Position numbers and translations under genes: made by a program. Shown here piece after piece: positions 46,068 to 56,425 of a stretch of 64,000 nucleotides of DNA. How positions within the stretch are numbered: the stretch's first letter is position 1; each line of letters starts with the position of its first letter. The notes under the pieces are model-generated. The model did not search any database, was not told the DNA's origin, and saw nothing but the letters and a program-made list of their open reading frames with translations. The stretch comes from Punica granatum (taxonomy: Eukaryota; Streptophyta; Magnoliopsida; Myrtales; Lythraceae): contig NC_045129.1 in the NCBI RefSeq assembly GCF_007655135.1, forward strand, positions 31,063,122 through 31,127,121. The letters run 5' to 3'.

Positions 46068-46305
46068 CTGACTTGTTTAGTTTACAAATGTGATTTTAAA
46101 ATCACAACTTTAACCTAATTCTACCACAACAAAACAAAATAACTCATACAAAATCAAAGAGTGGACCCCATTTATACAATTTTTTTTTCACAATAAAATA
46201 AAATAATTCATACAAAGTCAAAGAGTATGTCACATTTGTATCACTCTTTTTCAAAATCAAAATCTGATTTTAAAATCATACTTTGAAACCAAACGCAACG
46301 TACTT
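46068..46305. repeat. MITE, family A copy 2, in the MYB promoter region
   Basis: About 240 bp, from ACTTGTTTAGTTTACAAATG to TTTGAAACCAAACGCAACGT, with inverted AAATGTGATTTTAAAATCA/TGATTTTAAAATCATACTT ends. Internal blocks match 6928-7165 and 52435-52679. It lies about 170 bases upstream of the MYB start codon. Confidence 0.7.
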
Positions 46306-48826
46306 GTGCATAAATGTTATAATAAAAGGAAGGTAAGATGACAGCTACTGCTCAGTTTGAATTGTGACACCCTTGACACTTTCCAACCTCAGACCAAAGT
46401 CGTCATCTTATTGTTTTAGTTTATGTAACAAACACCTCTCTCTTTCGTCCACCAAAAAGAAGAAGAAGAATAATAATAACAATAATAAAATTAATCGACG
46501 AATAAGGGAAAGGTACTATGTCCGTAACTAGCTAGTTGTTTTCACTAATTATCACTACCTAGATCAGAAATAATACGACTTAAGCACTTCATAATCAGAT
46601 AAGTCGATGTGGAAACATGACTAGTCCTTAGTAAATAGGTTGGGCACGGCTCGTGATAAAACAATTAAAAAGAGAAAACTGACTTTTGTTTGTGTTTGTT
46701 TGGACTTTTTACTATTTTCATCCATTAATTTCTGTCATGTTTTCCGAAATAATGCTCCTATAGTACAATTACATTAATGTTTTCTCTATGTTCAGATTCT
46801 ACGTGAAAACTGTATTTCCTTGCAAAGCACAATAGATGAATGTCCAAGGCATATACTTCACTTATGCATGCACCTCTCAGTAGGTCGATTTTCACATCGA
46901 TGATTAGTCTAACTTTCAATGATCCAATGGTTCTCAATCAGGCTGGCTAGATTTTAGCTGATACGATTTGAAGATGGCTACATGATGGAAAAACACGTCG
47001 ACAAGGGAATTCCAGTGCAAAGAGATGACCGACCAAACTTGTCATGCACCTAAGCTCACACGAAGAAAATAAAATCATCGAAGTACGTGAAATCAATCAT
47101 CATGAAATATGCTGAATCTCATACTACAGTTAGCTTTGCATTGCAGGCGTAGGAATTTGTAATATCTATTCAGTTATTCTTCAATTTCGATTCTCAAATC
47201 TCGAATCTTGAGCTGCAGTTACATCTAAAGCAAAGTTGTTCAAAGAATAACGTAGAATTGGTGAGTGAATAGTAATGTTTGAGCAGTCAAATAATCAATG
47301 CGCTAATCGTGCCATCATATTTCATAACCTAAATCAAAAGTCAAAGATAGGAAGGTAGCCATGCACACTTGAAAGTAAGAAAGCGGGCGTGATCAGTTTT
47401 GTATGGGCATGGGCGCCAAATAAATTAATTAGAGACTCGAACTAGTTCTTAACAGAAATTTGAAGCCTTACTTGCAGAGAAATGGGGTTAGATATGTACC
47501 GTAACACTCGCTCTCGACTCGAAAATAAGAGGTCTTGAATTCTGACCAGTGCGGCAACTTCCTTAGGCCCATTGGCCTCCTTAAAACCACAAGGAAAATA
47601 CCTACGTGCATGAAAATGGTTCCACAATACAAAGAAGTGCTTTTATGCCCAAATATTGCAGCAATGAGCATGCATGAACTTGACCTTTTTTAATTTTCTT
47701 GTTTTTTTTTTCTTTTAACATTATTATCTTAATTAGACCACATTGAACTAAATGCTAAACGTTCCCGAAACATTGGACATGAATAAAATGAGTTTAATTT
47801 TGTTCTTGTGTATAATTTGGAGTCGTGGAAATTTATGTTAACAAACCATCGAAAGTACAATTGATATGAATAGCACAAGAAACAAATAAGTCTTGCCATA
47901 AGGGCGCTGCATAGGTACTTTTTTTTTCTCAGAAGTAATAAGGATTCATTCATTATTGAAAAGAGTACGTGACGAAACGCTCAATAAGTAGAAAATTAAG
48001 AGTGGAAACAAATCGGAGGGGTCCTCCTTGGCAAACTACATAGTAAATAATAGATGAAAAACACCAAGCAAATAACCGCAATACAAATAAATGCAACAGC
48101 CAATTCGAAGTCTGATAAAAATCCCCTGCCGTCAGGTACTAATGGAAATGATAAGAAGCAGTCTTATCCGCGAAATTCAAGGTAACTTGAACTTGAGTTT
48201 TTATCCGCGAAATTCAACCACCACCTCACTTGACTTTTTTAAAGATGCTCTATGCATAACAAAATAAGAAACATTAAGAAAAAGTGTCGTTATTACTAAT
48301 TTTTTCATACAAAGATAGATGCTTGTCTAAGCTAATCCTTACTTACGTCAAGATTCAGTCACCAAACTATATACGGAAAACTTTAATACACCATATAAAA
48401 TCAATGCAGATGAAACATCGATGGTAACTCTCAATGGCCATTAATATTTTATTATTTGGGGATCAATCGATATGTAACGACTCTAATTGTTAGTCATGAC
48501 TAATCTGCCAATTTATAAATGTTTTTCGTTTTTCGTTTGACTAATTTACTAATTAATCATGACATAGACTCATGCGCTTCTAGCATATCCTGGAGAGTTT
48601 TATTAAAAAGAGGATATAGGAGGAGAAATGGAAGAGATGAAGGATATTCCGTGCATGAGGGAGAATTAAATTCAAAATATCATAATTTTAGACTAAGGAC
48701 GAGGGTTTTTTTATCATATTAATCCTCCTCCTCCATAGCTCTCACTTCGGTATGGCATCACTCAATGTGATCTAGAACCTAGAAGGATTAGTCGAGATTT
48801 TTTATCATATTTGGGCATGTATAATC

Positions 48827-48871
<45 letters not shown>

Positions 48872-51174
48872 GAGACGTGAGATGTAATCACGTCACGTAA
48901 GTCATATTATATAAAATGAGACGTGAGATGGAAGGTTATGAGAGTTTCTATATAAATAACCCTCTATAACCATATACAAATAATTATATAGAAATTACGA
49001 TAACCCTCCATAACCCTCAATAACCCGCATACCCAAACAATTAATTAACCTTTCAATTTTAATTAAAATGCATCTTCACTATAATTGTTTTATATTCAAT
49101 GAATTATGAGTACATGTCCGTATTATTTATATGGGGTAACTTACAATGAAAAAAACTTTTTGAAAAACTAAATTTTCTCTGAAACCAAAAAGAAGTTTTC
49201 GAGATATATGATGTTTTTCAAATTCAGTATGCTCTATATCCTATAATTAATAGAATACGTGAAAATTCATTTTACACGTCTTTCAATGCACTATAGTTTT
49301 CCAACACCTTAACCTATCTACGATGTCTACCACTCTTCACATACAAATATATATGGATTATTATCTATTATTATTTGTGTTATTTGCATTTTCATAAGAC
49401 TCGAGTAAGTATTTACTTATCATCATAATTTTTACTTATTTAAGTCTACTCACTGTTTATAATATTTATTAATTCTATTTGGTAAATATACAATTTTGTA
49501 TATCTTTTTTCTATCTATATTGATCATTAATTACCTGTTCTCTATCGCATTAAAATTGATAAAGATATTGCACAATACACGGATATCAACTAACTTATAT
49601 GAATATATTCAAAGTGCAAAGTTATGAGCGTCCCTTATAAAAAAAAAACATCAAAGTACTACCTAAATGGAGTTTATCTCAAATAAACACTCAAAATGAT
49701 ATACTACTATTTAGGGAGTTCTAAGTCAATCCATCATTCTGTTTTAGTGTAGCATTCTTCTTAAAGTACTTTGGTTGGTGAGAATTGGTGTACAACTTTG
49801 AATTTTAATTGTCAACTTTTTTTCTTTTTTTCATTATAAGAAAGATCATGAAACTAATAAAAGAAAATAAAATTGAAATAGGAAAGTGTGAGAAGTTTTA
49901 CTCACGAAAATCTAATTTAATACATGTTACTGCTAAGATTACGATGTTCGCTGTCGTTTCAGATCCCATTTCTTGATGGACAGGTGTTTGAAATTAAGAT
50001 TTTTCTTTTATGAAAAATTTCTTTGATGGCCACAAATTGTCTCCATGACAAATGCAGTAATTATTTTGAAAGGTTTATATTTAATAAATATTACTCATTC
50101 ACTTTAAATGAGTAAGAATTAATCAAAATGCTTATAAGTAAAAATCTGTGAGCCCATTGTGAGGTTAATTTTTCACTTTCAAAGATCTTAATTAGGTGTT
50201 AAACATCCAAATGGATAAATATTACTCATATAATATTTGCTCAGAAAGAATAATATCGCTCAGATATTCGATCCGAGGTAATCCTAGGGAATTAGTGGTA
50301 TTAACGGTATAAGTTCTGAGGATGTGTTATGAAACGCAGGGGCTTGAGCATATTGCTCATGAAAGGCGTTGAAACTCTCCAAAAGCGTATGGTCACATAT
50401 CCCTCAGGGCTTATATCGTTAATCCTATTGCACTTCCGCTGAGCAGAAGAGTGGACCCATTTGGTAAGGTTAATTTCAATTTGGCCTCTCTAGTTTTAGT
50501 AAATTAGATATTAGCCCAACTGCATTTATATATTTAACTATTATTAATATTTATCCTTAAGGGAGCGTTTGGTACGAGATACTTCATTTGTATTACGGGG
50601 AATCTGTTAATAAATTTTATGGACCGGCTAAATTGCTATGTTCAGTTGAAGTATATTGCTAGTGATCTCCATATCCAAGGTAATTAATTACCCATATGAC
50701 TAGTAATATAATTTCTCAACATGGGGTGACTATCTAAATTACTAGTAAGATTACCGGTAATGTATAAAACTACTAGTCTATCCCAAACATGATAATGATT
50801 TTTATCCGTATTTTTAAAAGTGAGAATTTATCTCAATGAAAATTTAAATTACTAGCAGTCTCAACTATCAAATATACAAAATGCCAAGTTAGGTAGCATT
50901 AGCAAGTTTTAAAAATGATGGACTAAATTGACAATTTGAACCCTAAAAGATACGTAACAAGAACTTGGTCTCTATAAGTTCTTTTCGTACTAATTAGTCA
51001 TGTCGTTTGAAACAATTGTACAAATTAGTTCTTCTGTCCCACTTTCCTTCCAGTCCCTTGATGGAAAAAGATGGCATGGTCTAGTGTCCGTTGATTTGCG
51101 GAGGCCACCCTAACCATAAAAAAACTCATACCTTTTTTTTTTGTGTACCTTGATTTTCATGAACACAAATGACC
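46306..51174. other. Long gene-poor intergenic region
   Basis: About 4.9 kb with no supportable gene. Seen: a SINE-like patch on the minus strand near 47480-47600; a long (TA)n microsatellite at about 48832-48869; a small duplication of ATGAGACGTGAGATG at 48869 and 48918; AT-rich DNA without transposon ends. Short frames at 47729-47953 and 48519-48722 show no recognisable domains. Confidence 0.5.
48832..48869. repeat. (TA)n microsatellite
   Basis: An uninterrupted TA dinucleotide run of about 19 units, directly followed by one of two copies of AATGAGACGTGAGATG about 50 bases apart. Confidence 0.85.
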
Positions 51175-51608
51175 TGATACGGTAGAAGAAGTGGCAAATC
51201 AATACCTCGAGAAAAATAGATTCTAACGGGTTTGTCTCAAGGGAAACGGCCTTTGGCCGTGAAAAGACGAGATTTAGGCCGAATTTCATCGTTTAGAGTC
51301 TCAAACGGACAGTTTTATGTTATTTTGATGTTTTTACAATTTTAGAAATTTTTTATATTTTTCGTGTAATTTAGGCGTTTTAAATCTTATTTAAGCACTG
51401 TAAAACCCTAGGGTTTAGACAGTTGTCTTTTGATCATTCAATAAAGTTTAGAGTTACAGTGCTCTTTGTCCATTCTTGGATTCGATTCGAGTTGGATGTC
51501 AATTTCCTAGGAATTCGAAGAATCAATAGGGATTGAAGGTCGCAGTTCCGGTATTCTATGAAATCAACGGGTCTGCGACAGATTGCTCGCGTGTACGTTG
51601 CCGCGTCA
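51175..51608 (+). repeat. 5' LTR
   Basis: 434 bp, starts TGATACGGTAG and ends GCCGCGTCA. Contains AAAACCCTAGGGTTTAGACAG followed by a TTCAATAAAG signal, a plausible R-region or polyadenylation signal. Clearly alignable with the 3' LTR but with many single-base differences, so the insertion is not recent. Confidence 0.85.
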
Positions 51609-52233
51609 GTTAGTATTAGAGCCATGTTAGGAATCCTATTCGCTGGCGCATTGATTTACGCATCAAGTCAACCGACGGAATCAACATCTACCAATGAGAA
51701 GTTTTGGTTTCATGCTAGAATATCAAGTCGAAGACATCATATGATGAAGCCAATCCAATTTTCGATATATATCCAGATGAAAATCAAGAAGAAGTTACGT
51801 AATTTGTATTTGATGATCAATGAAAACCAACGTTCGTTGTCAACAAATCCGTATTAAAGGATATTGGAGGTGATAAACTTTTCCATTATTGTGCTCAGAC
51901 TGGGGATATTCTAGATGAAGAAATTTCCAATGCAAAGAAAGATGCATGGATACTTACGGTGCTGATTTCAGAGGTTATTCAATTGTCAAAGTTGGTCGAA
52001 GTGCACGTGACTCGATCAAGAAAGCAAAGATTCAGTGAAAGTGTTTATTGGCTAAGAGGTGTACAGAATTTTATGTACGAAGAATTAAGAAAAAGGGTTC
52101 ACAAAGAAAAGAAGGCATTCAAGTGGAAAGTAAGAAAGCAGCAAAAGTGTATTAATCTCTCTATTCGTGAAGATCAAGGTGATAGCTCGGATTATGACGA
52201 TTCAAAGGCGAATTCTCTCCACCTAGGGGAGAA

Positions 52234-52925
52234 TGATGCGACAAAAGAAGTGATAAATCGGTACCACGAGAAAAATAGGTTCTAACATGTCTGTCTCAAG
52301 GGAAACGACATTCAGAGCACAACTCACCGCCTTTGGCTGTGAAAAGACGAGATTTATGCCGAATTCCATCGTTTAGTGTCTCAAACGGGCATTTTTATGT
52401 TATTTGGGCGTTTTTACAGTTTTAGGAAAGTTGCTTGTTTGATTTCCCAATGTCATTTTAAAATCTAACTTTAATTTAATTCTACTCACAACAAAACAAA
52501 ATAACTCATACAAAGTCAAAAGGTGAGCCCCATTTATACTACTTTTTTTCCACAACAAAACAAAATAACTCATACAAAATCAAATGATGAGTCCCATACA
52601 TAACCATTTATACCACTCTTTTTCAAAATCAAAATTTTATTTTAAAATGTTACTTTAAATCCAAATGCAGCATTATATTTTTTGTGTAATTTAGGCGTTT
52701 TAAATCTTATTTAAGCACCGTAAAACCCTAGGGTTTAGACAGTTGTCTTTTGATCATTCAATAAAGTTTAGAGCTACCGTGCTTTTTGTTCATTCTCGGA
52801 TTCGATTCGAGTTGGATACCATTTTCCTAAAAATTCGAAGAATCAATAGTGATTGAAGGTCGTAGTTACAGTATTTTGCGAAATCAACGGGTCTGTGATA
52901 GGTTACTTGCGTGTACGCTGTGTCA
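52234..52925 (+). repeat. 3' LTR, enlarged by a MITE
   Basis: 692 bp, starts TGATGCGACA and ends TGTGTCA. It is longer than the 5' LTR by about 258 bases, almost wholly the family A MITE at 52435-52679, plus a small extra block near 52313-52328. Confidence 0.85.
52435..52679. repeat. MITE, family A copy 3, nested in the 3' LTR
   Basis: Starts CTTGTTTGATTTCCCAATGT and ends ACTTTAAATCCAAATGCAGC. Shares AACAAAACAAAATAACTCAT and CCATTTATACCACTCTTTTT with the other two copies. The 5' LTR of the same element has no MITE at the equivalent site (between TTTTAGAAA and TATTTTTCGTG), so the MITE came after the retrotransposon. Confidence 0.8.
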
Positions 52926-53169
52926 GGACCCTAACTAATTCAGTTCCTGCCGGTTTTCTTTTTATTATCATAAATAACTGAGAAAATACAAAATGGTAAT
53001 AGACAGAAATGTTTCTAGTATATAATAATAATTCTATGCTGAAAACTAACTCAAACTAATTACAACGATAAAGTTAGAAGACATCAAATACAATAATCAT
53101 AGACTAAAAGGGGGGGAAAAATAACAACAACAACTTATTCCCGAAACGTCAAATAATTGAAATACTATG

Positions 53170-53926
53170 CTACGCAATCATATGATAGCAACATATAACA
53201 AGGGAAATGCTAAAGAGAGTCGCATAAATAGAACTAATAAGGGAATGGCATCCTGACTTTTTAGGGGGTTCCGCCGGTGTCTTCCCTCCAACAAGAGGTC
53301 CCGGCGCTGGAGCTTTCGACTCAGGCGGCAATGGTGCTGGAGTGCCCGATTTAGGTGGTGTTGGAGCTGGAGATATCGGTGGCTCAACTACATTAAATGA
53401 AATAATTTGATACTTAGTACTTACTGATTAGTACGTACGCGCACTATACAATACACATGAAAATGTTGCCTTTCTTTCCGTTGAAGGAGATCAAGAAATT
53501 ACCAAGGGAGGGTCCAGATATACCCGAGATTGCAAACGCGCAGAAAAATAAAATAAAATATGGCTTAAGCTTGCAGATCAAAGGAAGTTCCTTGACTCGG
53601 GTCATATTGAGTTCGATCCCAAATTGCGAGCTGATACTAATGGCGACACAGATACATGCACCATTAAAATCCATCACGGCCTTGAGTCCTGAGCAGCACG
53701 TACCCACGGGGCGGTCTGATGAGTTCCCTACACTGATGAATGGGATACAGTCCAGCATGTTCGACATGACCATGTCTTCACACAATGTCCCTTGGCCCGG
53801 GGCCGGTGCTAGGACTGGTACTAATGTTGGCATATCCATGGTGGAGACATTCTCAATTGTACAGGTTGAAACGATGGCCAGAGCTGCCATAAGGCGAAGT
53901 AGGTTCAATGCCCGACCCATCGTCAT
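53170..53926 (-). CDS. Non-specific lipid-transfer-like, probable GPI-anchored secreted protein
   Basis: Two exons (53926-53524 and 53387-53170) give 206 residues. Seen: a hydrophobic N-terminal signal (ALNLLRLMAALAIVS), then cysteines in the LTP order C..C..CC..CxC..C (LCEDMV, MLDC, TCC, CIC, LIC); a Pro/Ala-rich linker in exon 2 (SPAPTPPKSGTPAPLPPES); and a C-terminal hydrophobic tail typical of a GPI signal. Known: such proteins carry lipids or wax precursors at the cell surface. Odd: the eighth cysteine would have to be the one in ILFFC, in an unusually hydrophobic context just before the intron, and the region between the seventh Cys and the donor does not look like close relatives. The 3' end of exon 1 may therefore be mis-assigned or degenerate. 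Confidence 0.72.
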
Positions 53927-55033
53927 GTTGATCGACAGATTCTATAAAAGACACGCCCACAAGTTTTGAGTGTAAAGTGCCACTCTATGTCTTTAGGCTG
54001 ATCATAACAACACTCTATTTTGAATATTTGGTATAAAATGAAAAATATGCATGGATAATAATTTGATTAAAAATATCGCTGAGGAAAAAAAAAGATCAGG
54101 AATATCAAATCTTTGAGATTTTACTGTTTGTAACTTTATCTTGAAAGATTTTCTGTTCTCTGACTTTATCCCGATAGATTTTCTGTTAAAATAAAAATCT
54201 TCATTATAGAGAAAAGCAATTTGTAAATCAACGGTGAAGTAATTTAAGATATAAATAATTAAAATTAAACACAAATTTATTACCCAGTTATGCACGAAAT
54301 TTCTACTATACCTAACTATATATACAAAATGCACTCTGTAAAGATGGCTACTTAAAGTCAATAACCTTACGATCATAAGTCAGTTAGCTTGCGTTTGGTT
54401 TTCGAGTTGGATAAATTATTTCACTCAACTTGATTTTGTGCAATAATTGCAAGTGTTGATAAATATACTGATGTGTGAGAATATATATATGTATATATAG
54501 ATGTGAAAGTGGATGGAGAATTTATCACTAAAAAATTAATTTTAAAAATTATTAAGAAAAAATAGATAAATAATTATTAAATAAAATTTTTTAAATGATT
54601 AGAGAAAAGTATTGAGTGAAAATGTAATATTAAATGAAAGAAAAGGATAAAATAGTAATTATTTTATTATTAAATTTAGAGAAAAATATAAATAAGTTGA
54701 GTAAAGTTGGATTATAATTCGAAAACCAAACAAAGTTTGTCTTTTTATTCAAATGCGAAATATATTTGAAAACTCATGTTTTGATTGACTTCTATGGTAA
54801 AACTACTGCACCATCTATTACAATTGTTACCACCATATATAATAATCCCGTTAAATTGGATACTATCAAGTTCTGAACTTCATAAAATCCCAAAAAAAAA
54901 TTCAACAAATGAGACTGCGACAACCTATTATAATAACAGAAAAGTCACAAATGACACTGCTGTGAAAGTGAAAAACAAGTTAGCTTCAAAGTTCATTTTT
55001 TGTTCTGCAATATATATTCTAGCGCTATTCTTA

Positions 55034-55190
55034 AATAAACTAAATCTCTTACACATTATGCCATGTGGCATTCCCATGATTTTCTCTTTTTTTGGGTTAT
55101 TTTTTCCCCAAAAAAAAAAAGAAATCCTTTCCTTCAATAAATTAAATCTCTTGCATATTATGCCATGTGGCACTCCCATAATTTTTCTTT
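55034..55190 (+). repeat. Two-copy local duplication
   Basis: The block AATAAACTAAATCTCTTAC... ATGCCATGTGGCATTCCCAT at about 55034-55080 recurs with few changes at about 55136-55183, separated by a spacer with T and A runs. Both copies contain ATTATGCCATGTGGCA. Confidence 0.7.
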
Positions 55191-55299
55191 ATTTTATTTA
55201 AATTTTTTTATAATTTTTGCCCAAAAAATAAAAGGGAAGTGCGGGAAAAATATTTTTTCTTTTTATTCTTTTTAAGCCAAATTAAATAGAGAGGAATGG

Positions 55300-55385
55300 A
55301 TTTTAGTGTAGTGGCATAGGGCATCGACTCGAAAGTTCAAGAGATCCGATTAATCTAGCGTCAAGCAAAGTTGGTCCATTTAAGA
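55300..55385 (+). repeat. SINE-like, tRNA-derived candidate
   Basis: A-box-like TAGTGTAGTGG at 55304-55314 and B-box-like AAGTTCAAGAGATCC at about 55333-55347. Spacing is shorter than usual and no tail or target duplication was found. It resembles the candidate at 8078-8240. Confidence 0.3.
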
Positions 55386-56425
55386 AATAAAGCTCTGTTA
55401 TAGTGGATTTTCTTCAATCACAAGACTCATACTCGAGACTTCGCTTTAAGGAAACAATCATCAAATCACCTAAAATCAACCCATGAGTAAAAACTCTATT
55501 TCAATTTATCACTAATTTGGGTAATCTTTATTTAACGTTGAATTTCAGAAATGTCCTTATCTTATCTTTTCTTTTCTTTATAATAAGACCGTCACTCGAG
55601 AAATATCCTTATTTTTCTATGAAATGCAGGATTTCAATGAGTACAAAATGCTTTTAATGAATATCGAACCCAACAACAAGTAAAGTTTATATACTTAAAA
55701 TTAGTAGATCACTCAAGACCTATTATATTGTGATCGTGGTCTAATTAGAAATATTGAAAATTCAATTTAAGATTAATGCGGAGAAATATTAGTTTTCATA
55801 CCATATGAAATATTAATTAGTACATTCTTTTGAAAAATATTAACCATTTAGTATCAATCTAGAGTTCGTAAGTGTTACAGGTAAATAGTTTTATCATTAG
55901 TTTCAATTATACTCTACATATATATATCGGTTATTACGCAAACTATCATGGTAAAGCAAAATAATTAATGAAAAGATTTTTAGGTCCACGGCATCGCACA
56001 TAATGATAGTCTAGTATATATTATTTGTATTTTAATTTGGCAGTGAGACAGACGGTTGCATCACATCGAGAGATATCATCTTCTAAAGTCAAGATATCTC
56101 GGATTTATTTTTTTTCAATGAATCCTTTTGTGTTCTTTTATTTTAATTTGCTTGTTCTTATACGGGGATGAGTATCTTCTTTTAACTGAAAGAATAAGCT
56201 GATAAATTCCTTTTATTTGCCAGCAGATTTATTTATCCTTCATTTAGTTTGACTAGTATTAATGGAAAACGACAGTATTCACCCTAAGATCTTACCATCA
56301 CTCAAGAACCACAAGCGGGTTAAAGTCGAGATTTTCATTAACGGGGGAACTCATTGCTCCAAGTGAAAAAGGTCAAAAAGAAGTGTCAAGCGTATGATGC
56401 CATATGACTGGATATGACATATGAA

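Larger units (their letters stand above)
51175..52925 (+). mobile_element. Short non-autonomous LTR retrotransposon
   Basis: Two long direct repeats (51175-51608 and 52234-52925) with TG...CA ends flank an internal region of only 625 bp. A primer-binding-like site TTAGTATTAGAGCC (51610-51623) follows the 5' LTR, resembling TGGTATCAGAGCC complementary to initiator tRNA-Met. A purine-rich tract AGGGGAGAA (52225-52233) precedes the 3' LTR. Flanks TGACC and GGACC match at 4 of 5 bases, a probable target duplication. Internal frames (near 51620-51857 and 51959-52285) show no gag, protease, RT or integrase motif, so it would need enzymes from another element. Confidence 0.85.
53927..56425. other. 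Intergenic DNA
   Basis: About 2.5 kb, AT-rich, with no supportable gene. It includes a local duplication near 55034-55190 and a SINE-like patch near 55300-55385 (listed separately). The frames at 54002-54376 and 54785-55201 have no recognisable domains and the latter consists largely of the duplicated segment. Confidence 0.5.

Noticed and set aside
47442..47671. Minus-strand frames near a possible SINE
   Set aside because: No protein family recognised; the sequence has tRNA-like boxes instead, and these are too weak for a firm call.
48832..48950. Short duplicated ATGAGACGTGAGATG beside the TA run as a possible regulatory site or transposon end
   Set aside because: Only two copies, no inverted partner and no target duplication; more likely slippage beside the microsatellite.
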